From assembly GCA_001592145.1 (NCBI GenBank), contig BCWJ01000009.1, forward strand, positions 82,196-146,195: 64,000 bases of DNA. Direction: 5' to 3'. This document shows positions 29,402-37,824 of this stretch, one piece after another. The DNA comes from Xylanimicrobium pachnodae JCM 13526 = NBRC 107786 (GTDB taxonomy: Bacteria > Actinomycetota > Actinomycetes > Actinomycetales > Cellulomonadaceae). The notes beneath the pieces were generated by a model, which made no database searches, was not told the DNA's origin, and saw only the letters and a program-made list of their open reading frames with translations. The number at the start of each line of letters is the position of its first letter. Within the stretch, counting starts at the first letter, position 1. The position numbers were made by a program, and so were the translations under genes.

Positions 29402-31600
29402 ATGTCCACGTTCCCGGAGGCAGTGCGCGCCCTGACCGACGACGCCCTCGTCGCGGTGCTGCGGGCCCGCCCGGACCTGGCCTACCCGTCCCCCTCCACG
29501 CTGCGCTCGCTCGCGGCTCGCGCCGCGTCGCGCACCTCGCTCGACCGGGCGCTCGCCCGCCTCGACACCCCCACGCTCCAGGTGCTCGGCGCCCTGGTCA
29601 CGCTGAGCCGGTCCGGCCGCGCCCCGGGCGGCACGCCGTCCGACGACGCCGGGCGCCCGCCGCTGCCCACCGTCACCGCCGACGACGTCGCCGCCGCGGT
29701 GGGTGCGACGACGCCGGACGACGCCGCCGCCGTAGACGCGGTCCTCGCGCGCGCGACGGCGCAGGCGCTCGTCTGGGCGCCCGCCCCGGGCGCGGTGGCC
29801 CCGGCGCCCGGCCTGGACGAGGTCCTCGACCCCGTCGCACCCACCCCCCTGCCCGAGCGGTGGTCGCCCGTGCCCCCGGCACCCGTCGACCCCCGCCCGC
29901 TGCCCACCGCCGTCGTCGACGCGGAGGCGGCGGGCGCCGCCGTCGAGGCGGTGCGTCTGGTGGACACGCTGGTGCGGGCCTGGCAGGACGCGCCACCGCC
30001 CGTGCTGCGTTCCGGCGGGCTCGGGGTCCGCGACGTGCACCGCACCGCCCGTCTCCTGGAGGTCGACGACCAGGTCGCCGCGACCGTGATCGAGCTCGCG
30101 GCCGGCGCGGGGCTCGTGGACGACGACGGCGAGGACCCGCCGTCGTACGTGCTCACCACGCGGGCCGACGCGTGGGACGAGGCGGGCACCGCCGAACGCT
30201 GGGGCATGCTCGCCACGGCGTGGGCCGGCACCCGCCGTACGCCGTGGCTCGCCGGGACCCGCGACGAGAAGGGGGCGCTGCGTCCCCCGCTCGGCACAGG
30301 GCTGAGCCGCGGCTGGGTGCCCCGCCTGCGCACCCAGATCCTGACCGCGCTCGCCACCCTGGGCCCGATCGGGGTGCGCCCCGCCGACGTGTGCGCGGAC
30401 CTCGCCTGGCGCAGCCCGCGCGCCGTGCCCCCGGAGTCGGCCGTCACGGGCCTGCTGGCCGAGGCGGCCCTGCTGGGGGTCACGGGCGCGGGAGCCCTGG
30501 CCACCACGGGCCGCACCATGCTCGACCTGCTGGACCCCGACGGGGCGTCGACGAGCTCGCCGGGCGGGGACGCCGAGGCCGTCCTGGCGGCCACGCTCAC
30601 CACCATCCTGCCCGAGCCCGTGGACGACCTGCTCCTGCAGGGCGACCTCACCGGCGTCGTGCCCGGCCGCCCCTCGCACGAGCTGGTACGGCTCATCGAG
30701 GACGCGGCGGAGGTCGAGTCGCGCGGTGCCGCCACCACCGTGCGCTTCACCCCCGCCTCGGTGACGCGGGCGCTCGACGCGGGCACCACGGCGGACGACC
30801 TGCTGGCGACCCTCTCCCGGGTGTCCCGCACACCGGTACCCCAGGCGCTCGACTACCTGGTGCGGGACACCGCGCGGCGACACGCCTCCCTGCGCGTGGG
30901 CGCCGCCGGGTCCTACGTGCGCGCCGCCGACCCCGCGGTGCTGACCGGCCTGGCGGAAGACCCCCGGCTGGCGGGGCTCGGCCTGATCCGGCTCGCCCCC
31001 ACCGTGCTCGCCGCCGCGGTCCCGGCCGCGGCGGTCCAGTCGGCGCTTCGTGGGCGGGGGCTGGCCGCCGCTCTCGAAGGACCCGACGGGCAGCCCCTCG
31101 GGCGCCTCGCCCACCCCGCCCGGATCGAGCGCGGCGGGGCGCGCCTGCTCCGGGCCGCCTACCACGCACCGGGTCCGGCGTCCGACGCGGAGCGGCTGGC
31201 CCTCGTGGGGCAGCTACGGATCGCCGACGGCGGGGGGCGCCGGTCGCCCTTCGCGTCCACGGCCGGCGGCACGGCCGGGGTGTCGGGGCCCGCGCTCGCG
31301 CGCGCTGCACTCGCCGCCGCCGGGCGCACAGGTCCCCCGTCGGGTCCGACGCCGTCGGCCGGGGCGGGAACGATCACGCCCGGCGACGCGTTGGCCCTGC
31401 TGCGCGATGCCGTCCGTGACGGCGGGCACGTGTGGCTGCACCTGGTGGACGGCCGCGGTCAGCCGCTGCGTCGGCGGGTGCGCCCGCTCCGGCTGGACGC
31501 CGGGCGGCTGCGTGCCCTGGACACCCAGCGCGGCTCCGAGCTGACGGTCGCGGTGCACCGCATCGCGGGCGTCGACCCCGACGACGACCCGGGCGACTGA
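29402..31600 (+). CDS. Helicase-associated (Helicase_C_3-type) protein, XPB partner
   Basis: A 732-residue protein matching the actinobacterial family annotated as helicase C-terminal-domain protein. It lacks a Walker A motif and is not itself a helicase. The N terminus (MSTFPEAVRALTDDALVAVLRARPDL) and the repeated winged-helix-like segments are typical. The last region with GDALALLRDAVRDGGHVWLHLVDG and QPLRRRVRPLRL resembles a WYL-like fold. The ATG lies 7 bases after TAGCAT (29389-29394), so it is probably leaderless. It sits 55 bases ahead of the XPB helicase, its usual neighbour, hence a probable accessory role in DNA repair or transcription. Confidence 0.78.
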   Translation: MSTFPEAVRALTDDALVAVLRARPDLAYPSPSTLRSLAARAASRTSLDRALARLDTPTLQVLGALVTLSRSGRAPGGTPSDDAGRPPLPTVTADDVAAAVGATTPDDAAAVDAVLARATAQALVWAPAPGAVAPAPGLDEVLDPVAPTPLPERWSPVPPAPVDPRPLPTAVVDAEAAGAAVEAVRLVDTLVRAWQDAPPPVLRSGGLGVRDVHRTARLLEVDDQVAATVIELAAGAGLVDDDGEDPPSYVLTTRADAWDEAGTAERWGMLATAWAGTRRTPWLAGTRDEKGALRPPLGTGLSRGWVPRLRTQILTALATLGPIGVRPADVCADLAWRSPRAVPPESAVTGLLAEAALLGVTGAGALATTGRTMLDLLDPDGASTSSPGGDAEAVLAATLTTILPEPVDDLLLQGDLTGVVPGRPSHELVRLIEDAAEVESRGAATTVRFTPASVTRALDAGTTADDLLATLSRVSRTPVPQALDYLVRDTARRHASLRVGAAGSYVRAADPAVLTGLAEDPRLAGLGLIRLAPTVLAAAVPAAAVQSALRGRGLAAALEGPDGQPLGRLAHPARIERGGARLLRAAYHAPGPASDAERLALVGQLRIADGGGRRSPFASTAGGTAGVSGPALARAALAAAGRTGPPSGPTPSAGAGTITPGDALALLRDAVRDGGHVWLHLVDGRGQPLRRRVRPLRLDAGRLRALDTQRGSELTVAVHRIAGVDPDDDPGD

Positions 31601-31655
31601 CCCGACCCGGTGGTCCCGTCGAGACCACCGAAGTACCAGTACGAAGGAGCAGCAC

Positions 31656-33329
31656 ATGCCCGACGGCCCCCTGATCGTGCAGAGCGACAAGTCGCTCCTG
31701 CTGGAGGTGGACCACCCGCGCGCGGACGAGTGCCGCCGCGCCATCGCACCCTTCGCCGAGCTGGAGCGGGCCCCCGAGCACGTGCACACCTACCGGCTCA
31801 CGAGCCTGGGACTGTGGAACGCGCGCGCGGCAGGGCACGACGCCGAGCAGGTGGTCAACACCCTCATCGAGTACTCGCGCTACCCGGTGCCGCACGCGCT
31901 GCTGGTCGACGTCGCCGAGACGATGGACCGCTACGGCCGCCTGACCCTGCACGCGCACCCCACGCACGGGCTGGTGCTGGAGGCGAGCGACAGGGCCGTG
32001 CTCGCGGAGGTGCTCAAGTCCCGCCGCACGTCCGGTCTGCTGGGCGAGCGGATCGACGACCAGACCGTCGTCGTGCACCCCTCGGAGCGCGGTCACCTCA
32101 AGCAGGTGCTGGTCAAGCTGGGCTGGCCGGCCGAGGACCTCGCGGGGTACGTGGACGGCGAGAAGCACCCGATCGCGCTCACGCACGACGCCGTACCGAT
32201 CGGTGGCGGGCCGATCAAGCACTGGGAGCTGCGGCCCTACCAGGCGCAGGCGGTCGACGCGTTCTGGTACGGCGGCTCCGGCGTCGTCGTCCTGCCGTGC
32301 GGTGCGGGCAAGACGATCGTGGGCGCGGCCTCGATGGCGAAGTCGGGCACGACGACGCTGATCCTGGTGACCAACACGGTCAGCGCACGGCAGTGGAAGG
32401 ACGAGCTGATCCGCCGCACCACGCTGACGGAGGACGAGATCGGCGAGTACTCGGGCACCCGCAAGGAGATCAAGCCCGTCACGATCGCCACCTACCAGGT
32501 GCTGACCACCAAGCGGAAGGGCGTGTACTCCCACCTGGAGCTGCTCGACGCTCGCGACTGGGGGCTGATCGTGTACGACGAGGTGCACCTGCTGCCCGCC
32601 CCCATCTTTCGCATGACCGCGGACCTGCAGGCCCGGCGGCGCCTGGGGCTGACGGCCACCCTCGTCCGGGAGGACGGACGCGAGGACGAGGTGTTCTCGC
32701 TCATCGGCCCCAAGCGGTACGACGCCCCGTGGAAGGACATCGAGGCGCAGGGGTACATCGCGCCGGCCGACTGCGTGGAGGTGCGGCTCACCCTGCCCGA
32801 GTCGGAGCGGATGACGTACGCGATCGCCGAGCCGGAGGACAAGTACCGGCTGGCGGCCACCGCGTCGGGCAAGAACCGGGTGGTCTCGCGGATCGTCGAG
32901 ACGCACCCCGACGATCAGGTGCTCGTCATCGGGCAGTACCTCGACCAGCTCGAGGAGCTGTCCGCCCACCTGGACGCGCCCCTGATCACCGGGGCGACGA
33001 CCGTGCGCGAACGGCAGCGCCTGTTCGACGCGTTCCGCTCCGGTGAGGTGTCGCGCCTGGTGGTGTCCAAGGTGGCGAACTTCTCGATCGACCTGCCGGA
33101 GGCGTCGGTGGCGATCCAGGTGTCCGGCTCGTTCGGTTCCCGTCAGGAGGAGGCGCAGCGTCTGGGCCGGGTGATGCGCCCCAAGGCCGACGGCCGCACG
33201 GCCCACTTCTACGCGGTGGTGGCGCGCGACACCGTGGACCAGGACTTCGCCGCCCACCGCCAGCGCTTCCTGGCCGAGCAGGGCTACGCCTACCGGATCA
33301 CTGATGCCGAGGACTTCGACCCGGCGTAG
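31656..33329 (+). CDS. XPB-type DNA helicase
   Basis: Superfamily 2 3'-5' DNA helicase of the bacterial XPB/Ssl2 group, 557 residues. An N-terminal damage-recognition-like region is followed by the motor: LRPYQAQAV, Walker A PCGAGKT (near 213), DEVHLL, the RED-type motif LVREDGRED after GLTATLV, and motif VI QRLGRVMRP. Eukaryotic XPB opens DNA in repair and transcription; the bacterial protein is an active helicase of uncertain role. A good ribosome site (GAAGGAG) precedes the ATG. Its last codons are repeated downstream (see 33309-33433). Confidence 0.93.
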   Translation: MPDGPLIVQSDKSLLLEVDHPRADECRRAIAPFAELERAPEHVHTYRLTSLGLWNARAAGHDAEQVVNTLIEYSRYPVPHALLVDVAETMDRYGRLTLHAHPTHGLVLEASDRAVLAEVLKSRRTSGLLGERIDDQTVVVHPSERGHLKQVLVKLGWPAEDLAGYVDGEKHPIALTHDAVPIGGGPIKHWELRPYQAQAVDAFWYGGSGVVVLPCGAGKTIVGAASMAKSGTTTLILVTNTVSARQWKDELIRRTTLTEDEIGEYSGTRKEIKPVTIATYQVLTTKRKGVYSHLELLDARDWGLIVYDEVHLLPAPIFRMTADLQARRRLGLTATLVREDGREDEVFSLIGPKRYDAPWKDIEAQGYIAPADCVEVRLTLPESERMTYAIAEPEDKYRLAATASGKNRVVSRIVETHPDDQVLVIGQYLDQLEELSAHLDAPLITGATTVRERQRLFDAFRSGEVSRLVVSKVANFSIDLPEASVAIQVSGSFGSRQEEAQRLGRVMRPKADGRTAHFYAVVARDTVDQDFAAHRQRFLAEQGYAYRITDAEDFDPA

Positions 33330-33433
33330 TGAAGGGTGGGGCCTGAGGAACGAGGGACCCGCCCGGAACGGAGCGGGGTCGAAGTCCGACCAGACAACAC
33401 GAGGACTTCGACCCGGCGCAGTGACGGGCGGGG
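33309..33433. repeat. Duplicated XPB 3' end plus inverted copy
   Basis: About 33 bases spanning the XPB stop (33309-33341, GAGGACTTCGACCCGGCG and onward) recur with four mismatches at 33401-33433. Between them, 33376-33387 (GGGTCGAAGTCC) is an exact inverted copy of the 12-base core at 33311-33322 and 33403-33414. The inverted pair can form a hairpin with a 15-base loop and may act as the XPB terminator. Confidence 0.85.
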
Positions 33434-33497
33434 TGGGCTCGGCGCGCATTGTCCGGTCGGGATTGCACCTGGCACCGGCGCAGGTCAGGATCGGTGA

Positions 33498-35591
33498 GTG
33501 AAACTCCCCGCCGCACGCCCCCGCCGCCTGCCCGCCCTGCTCGCCGCCGGAGCCGTCGCGGTGCTCGGCGCCGGGCTCGCGCTCGGGCCGGCGCTGGCTC
33601 CTGCCCCGGTGGCGTCCCAGGTGCTCCCCGCTGCACAGGCGGTGCCACCGCTGAGCAACGTCGACGGCGACATCACCGACCCGAACGACGTGCTGGGGGA
33701 CAGCAAGGCGCAGGTGCAGGCGGCGATCGACCGGGTCGCCGACCAGACCGACCTGCTGTTGTTCGTCGTGTTCGTGGACAGCTTCGACGGCATCGACGGC
33801 AAGGAGTGGGCCGATCAGACGGCCACCTCGGCGGGCATGGGCCGTGGCGACGTGCTGGTGGCGATCGCCACCGGCGACCGCCAGTACGGCCTCTCGTGGG
33901 ACAACAACGTGCCCTTGACGAACAGTGACCTGGACGCCTTGGAGAACGCCGTCCGCACCGCGGCGCGCGCGCAGGCGACGGCCGGTGACGGCGGGGCGCA
34001 GTGGGCGGCGGTCCCGGTCGCCGCGGCGGACGCGCTGATCGACGCGCGCACGGGCGGCGGCGTGAACGCCGGGCTGATCCTGGTGATCGGCGGCGTCGTC
34101 GTGCTCGTGATCGTGGTCGCGGTCGTGGCCGTGCGACGGCGCAGGCGCGCGGCGGCGACGGCTGCCGCACCCGACCAGGATGCCCTGGCGGGGCTGAGCA
34201 CGGACGAGCTCAGCACGCGGGCGGCGAAGGCGCTGGTGGAGATCGACGACGCCCTGCGCACCTCGGAGCAGGAGCTGGGGTTCGCGCAGGCCGAGTTCGG
34301 CTTGGAGGCGACCGGCGAGTTCGAGGCGACCCTGGCCACGGCCAAGCGGGACGTCCAGGAGGCGTTCGTGCTGCGTCAGCACCTCGACGACGACGTCCCG
34401 GACCCGGAGGCGCAGAAGCGTGCCTGGCTGGGGCAGATCATCACGTTGGTGGACGGTGCGGCGTCGGCGCTCGACGGCCAGACGAAGGCGTTCGACGAGA
34501 TGCGCCAGCTGGCCGAGCGGGCCCCGCAGGTGCTCGCGGAGACGTCCCAGCGCGCGGACGAGATCGCGGCACGCATCACGGTGGCTCACCAGGAGCTGGC
34601 CACGCTGGCGGCCACCTACCCGCAGACGGCGCTGGCCTCGGTGATCGAGAACCCGCGCCAGGCGGAGACGCTGGTGGAGCAGGCCCGCTCCGCCGTCGCG
34701 GCCGGGCAGGAGGCGCTGACGAAGCGCAACCGCAACGGCGCCGTCGCCCAGGCGCGCGGGGCGCAGAACGCCTTGGGCCAGGCCGTGAAGCTGCTCGACG
34801 CCGTCGGGTCCGCGGGCCAGGAGCTGGCCGGGGCGGGGGCCAAGCTGGACGCGGCGCTCGCCTCGATCACCGCGGACCTGGCGGATGCGCAGCGGCTCGG
34901 CCCGGTCATCGCCGCGGCGGGGGACGACACGGTGGCTCCGGCCGCGTCCGAGGCGCAGGCCGCCGTCGCCCAGGGGCAGGCGGCCAAGCAGGGCGGCGAC
35001 CCGCTGGCCGCCCTGGCGCGGCTCGCCGCCGCGGAGGCGGCCCTCGACGAGCGGTTGGCCCCGGCCCGTGAGCGGGCCGAGGCCGACGCCCGGGCGGCCG
35101 CCCTGCTGCGCGACACGCTGGGGCGCGTCGAGTCGCAGGTGCGCGCCATCGACGACTTCATCTCCACGCGTCGGCAGGCCGTGGGCCCCGACGCCCGCAC
35201 CCGCCTGGCCGAGGCCACGCGCCTGGTGGGCGAGGCGCGCAGGCTCGCCCCGTCGGACCCGTCCGCGGCCCTGCAGCAGGCCCAGCAGGCCGAGCAGTAC
35301 GCGTCGAGCGCGGCCCGCATGGCGCAGGCGGACGTGTCGGGGTGGGGCCAGCAGCAGCAGGGTGGCGGCATGAACGTGGGCGGGATGGTGCTGGGCGGCA
35401 TCCTGCTCGACTCGATCCTGCGCGGTGGCGGCGGCATCGGCGGCGGCATGGGCCGCGGCCGGCCGGGCGGGCGCGGCCACGGTGGTGGGTTCGGCGGCGG
35501 CTACGGTGGCGGCGGTTTCGGGGGCGGCGGTCGCGGCGGTGGCGGCGGCGGGTTCTCCGGCGGCCGAGGGGGCCGCGGCGGCAGGTTCTGA
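33498..35591 (+). CDS. TPM-domain membrane protein with coiled coil and Gly-rich tail
   Basis: A 697-residue envelope protein. Order: signal or anchor (about 12-45); TPM domain (about 55-175, including VAIATGDRQYGLSWDNN and ALENAVRTAARAQ); transmembrane helix (about 187-212) with Arg-rich stop-transfer; a long Ala/Glu/Gln-rich helical region of roughly 380 residues; a Gly/Arg-rich tail of the GGGFGGGYGGGG type. TPM proteins act in membrane-protein quality control (Psb32/TLP18.3 in plastids). The gene lies 50 bases ahead of pspA, supporting an envelope-stress role. It starts with GTG at 33498. Confidence 0.85.
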   Translation: MKLPAARPRRLPALLAAGAVAVLGAGLALGPALAPAPVASQVLPAAQAVPPLSNVDGDITDPNDVLGDSKAQVQAAIDRVADQTDLLLFVVFVDSFDGIDGKEWADQTATSAGMGRGDVLVAIATGDRQYGLSWDNNVPLTNSDLDALENAVRTAARAQATAGDGGAQWAAVPVAAADALIDARTGGGVNAGLILVIGGVVVLVIVVAVVAVRRRRRAAATAAAPDQDALAGLSTDELSTRAAKALVEIDDALRTSEQELGFAQAEFGLEATGEFEATLATAKRDVQEAFVLRQHLDDDVPDPEAQKRAWLGQIITLVDGAASALDGQTKAFDEMRQLAERAPQVLAETSQRADEIAARITVAHQELATLAATYPQTALASVIENPRQAETLVEQARSAVAAGQEALTKRNRNGAVAQARGAQNALGQAVKLLDAVGSAGQELAGAGAKLDAALASITADLADAQRLGPVIAAAGDDTVAPAASEAQAAVAQGQAAKQGGDPLAALARLAAAEAALDERLAPARERAEADARAAALLRDTLGRVESQVRAIDDFISTRRQAVGPDARTRLAEATRLVGEARRLAPSDPSAALQQAQQAEQYASSAARMAQADVSGWGQQQQGGGMNVGGMVLGGILLDSILRGGGGIGGGMGRGRPGGRGHGGGFGGGYGGGGFGGGGRGGGGGGFSGGRGGRGGRF

Positions 35592-35617
35592 GCATTCCCC
35601 GGTTCTGAGCATTCCCG
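35584..35617. repeat. 17-bp tandem duplication across the TPM gene stop
   Basis: GGTTCTGAGCATTCCC occurs at 35584 and again at 35601. The first copy contains the stop codon (35589-35591). The second lies just before the pspA ribosome site. Confidence 0.9.
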
Positions 35618-35641
35618 ATCGACGACGAGAGGCAGCATCCC

Positions 35642-36379
35642 ATGACCGAGAAGCAGTCAATCCTGGGCCGCATCACCCAGCTGACCAAGGCGAACATCAA
35701 CGCGCTGCTGGACCGCGCCGAGGACCCGCAGAAGATGCTGGACCAGCTGGTGCGCGACTTCACCAACAACATCGCGGACGCCGAGCAGGCGATCGCCCAG
35801 ACGATCGGCAACCTGCGCCTGGCCGAGCAGGACTACGACGAGGACGTCGCCGCCGTGCGCGAGTGGGGCAGCAAGGCCCTGGCCGCGTCCCGGAAGGCGG
35901 ACGAGTACCGCGCCGCGGGCGACGTCGCGAACGCGGACAAGTTCGACCAGCTCGCGAAGATCGCCCTGCGCAAGCAGCTCGACGCCGAGTCCGAGGTCAA
36001 GCAGGCGCAGCCGATGATCGAGTCGCAGCGCCAGACGGTCGACAAGCTCAAGTCCGGCCTCGCCCAGATGAAGGACCGGCTGGCCGAGCTGCGGTCCAAG
36101 CGCGACTCCCTGGTGGCCCGTTCGAAGGCCGCCCAGGCCCAGCAGACCGTGCAGACCGCCATCAGCTCGATCAACGTGCTGGACCCGACGTCCGAGCTGG
36201 GCCGGTTCGAGGAGGCGGTGCGCCGCGAGGAGGCCAAGGCGATCGGGCAGGCGGAGATCGCGGCCACCTCGCTCGACCAGCAGTTCGCCGAGCTCGAGGC
36301 GTCGGACAAGGACATCGAGCTGGAGGCGCGCCTGGCCGCCCTGAAGTCGGGCGGCGCCGCCCCGCAGATCGGCCAGTGA
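35642..36379 (+). CDS. pspA: PspA/IM30 family phage-shock protein
   Basis: A 245-residue, almost wholly helical protein of the PspA/Vipp1 (ESCRT-III-like) family that coats and stabilises stressed membranes. Typical segments: LGRITQLTKANINALLDRAEDPQKML at the N terminus (amphipathic helix then first hairpin), the long coiled coil through residue 190, and FEEAVRREEAKAIG toward the end. It follows the TPM gene in the same direction and ends in a strong terminator. No pspB/pspC homologues or AAA activator are adjacent, so regulation differs from enterobacteria. Confidence 0.94.
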   Translation: MTEKQSILGRITQLTKANINALLDRAEDPQKMLDQLVRDFTNNIADAEQAIAQTIGNLRLAEQDYDEDVAAVREWGSKALAASRKADEYRAAGDVANADKFDQLAKIALRKQLDAESEVKQAQPMIESQRQTVDKLKSGLAQMKDRLAELRSKRDSLVARSKAAQAQQTVQTAISSINVLDPTSELGRFEEAVRREEAKAIGQAEIAATSLDQQFAELEASDKDIELEARLAALKSGGAAPQIGQ

Positions 36380-36385
36380 CGCACC

Positions 36386-36423
36386 GACGTCGGGGGGCGT
36401 TGTGACAGACGCCCCCCGGCGTC
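36386..36423 (+). terminator. Terminator after pspA
   Basis: Arms GACGTCGGGGGGCGT (36386-36400) and ACGCCCCCCGGCGTC (36409-36423) pair with a single wobble around an 8-base loop. No T run follows. Confidence 0.75.
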
Positions 36424-36463
36424 GTCGGACCCGGCACGGCCCGCGACGGCCTACCCTTGCGGC

Positions 36464-37024
36464 ATGTCGCAGCGCAAGACGTACCTGCTCGTCGACGGGG
36501 AGAACATCGACGCGACCCTTGGCATGAACGTGCTGGGCCGCCGCCCCAACCCGGACGAAAGGCCACGCTGGGACCGCATCACGGCGTTCGCCGCGCAGGT
36601 GTGGGACCAGGAGGTCGTCCCGCTGTTCTTCCTCAACGCCACGAGCGGCCAGATGCCGATGCCGTTCGTCCAGGCGCTGCTCGCGATGGGGTACCGCCCC
36701 ATCCCGCTGGCCGGGTCCGCCACCGAGAAGGTGGTGGACATCGGTATCCAGCGCACCCTGGACGCCCTCGTGGACCGTGAGGGCGACGTGCTGCTGGCCA
36801 GCCACGACGGCGACTTCCTCCCGCAGATGGAGGCGCTGCTGGGTGACGACCGCCGGGTGGGTCTGCTCGCGTTCCGCGAGTTCGTCAACGCCCGGTTCGC
36901 GGAGCTGACCGCACGCGGCCTGCACACCTTCGATCTCGAAGGCGACACGGGTGCGTTCACCGCCCCGCTGCCACGCGTGCGGATCATTCCGCTCGACGAG
37001 TTCGACCCGCTGCGGTACCTGTAA
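36464..37024 (+). CDS. NYN domain (PIN-like) putative ribonuclease
   Basis: A 186-residue cytoplasmic protein with the NYN fold: LLVDGENID at the start holds the first acidic pair, KVVDIGIQRTLDAL the second, and LLASHDGDFLPQM the third acidic cluster. NYN proteins are PIN-like nucleases or RNA-processing factors; the target is unknown. The ATG follows TACCCT (36452-36457) by 6 bases, so the mRNA is probably leaderless, and the pspA terminator separates it from pspA. Confidence 0.85.
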   Translation: MSQRKTYLLVDGENIDATLGMNVLGRRPNPDERPRWDRITAFAAQVWDQEVVPLFFLNATSGQMPMPFVQALLAMGYRPIPLAGSATEKVVDIGIQRTLDALVDREGDVLLASHDGDFLPQMEALLGDDRRVGLLAFREFVNARFAELTARGLHTFDLEGDTGAFTAPLPRVRIIPLDEFDPLRYL

Positions 37025-37088
37025 CACTCAGGGTTCCTCCAGGCATTCGTCCAGGCGTCGTCCAGCATCCTGCGGCACACTGGCGAGC

Positions 37089-37823
37089 ATGAGCGCCGCA
37101 CACACCCCCGAGGCCAAGCTCGTCGTGGTCGACGACGAGCCGAACATTCGTGAGCTCCTGGCCACGTCGTTGCGGTTCGCGGGGTTCGAGGTGCACGCGG
37201 CGGCCGACGGTCAGGGCGCCCTCCAGCTGGTGCGCGACCTGGAGCCGGACCTCGTGGTGCTCGACGTCATGCTGCCCGACCTCGACGGGTTCACGGTCAC
37301 GCGCCGGATGCGCGAGACGGGCCGTCACACCCCGGTGGTGTTCCTCACCGCGAAGGACGACACGCAGGACAAGGTGCAGGGCCTGACGGTGGGCGGTGAC
37401 GACTACGTCACGAAGCCGTTCAGCCTCGAAGAGGTGGTGGCCCGCATCCGGGCGGTGCTGCGCCGCACGAACACGGCCCCCACCGACGACGACGCCGTGA
37501 TGCGCGTGGGTGACCTGGAGCTCGACGAGGACTCGCACGAGGTGCGCCGCGCCGGCATCGAGGTGGACCTGTCCCCCACCGAGTTCAAGCTGCTGCGCTA
37601 CCTCATGCTGAACGCCGGCCGCGTGCTGTCCAAGGCGCAGATCCTCGACCACGTGTGGCAGTACGACTGGGGCGGCGACGCCAACATCGTCGAGTCCTAC
37701 ATCAGCTACCTGCGCCGCAAGATCGACAACGTCACGCCCCCCGGCGCGGCGGGGCCGCTCCCGGCGCTCATCCACACCAAGCGCGGCATCGGCTATCTCC
37801 TGCGCGCGCCGCAGGCGCGCTGA
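37089..37823 (+). CDS. OmpR-family response regulator (TrcR-like)
   Basis: A 244-residue two-component regulator. The receiver domain has the acidic pair Asp15-Asp16, phospho-acceptor Asp59 (LVVLDVMLPDLDG) and the Lys of DDYVTKPFS. A winged-helix DNA-binding domain follows (SPTEFKLLRYLMLNAGRVLS, then YLRRKIDN). The N terminus and the winged-helix segment resemble mycobacterial TrcR. The histidine kinase gene follows after one base, so they form one unit. The trigger and target genes are not visible. Confidence 0.93.
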   Translation: MSAAHTPEAKLVVVDDEPNIRELLATSLRFAGFEVHAAADGQGALQLVRDLEPDLVVLDVMLPDLDGFTVTRRMRETGRHTPVVFLTAKDDTQDKVQGLTVGGDDYVTKPFSLEEVVARIRAVLRRTNTAPTDDDAVMRVGDLELDEDSHEVRRAGIEVDLSPTEFKLLRYLMLNAGRVLSKAQILDHVWQYDWGGDANIVESYISYLRRKIDNVTPPGAAGPLPALIHTKRGIGYLLRAPQAR

Positions 37824-37824
37824 C

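Noticed and set aside
31374..35660. A 1428-codon minus-strand frame
   Set aside because: Antisense to the XPB and TPM genes, repetitive in Arg/Gly/Val/Leu, with no ribosome site or homology-like motif.
36401..36408. TGTGA near the pspA terminator as a third CRP site
   Set aside because: It is the loop of the terminator hairpin and lacks the second half site.
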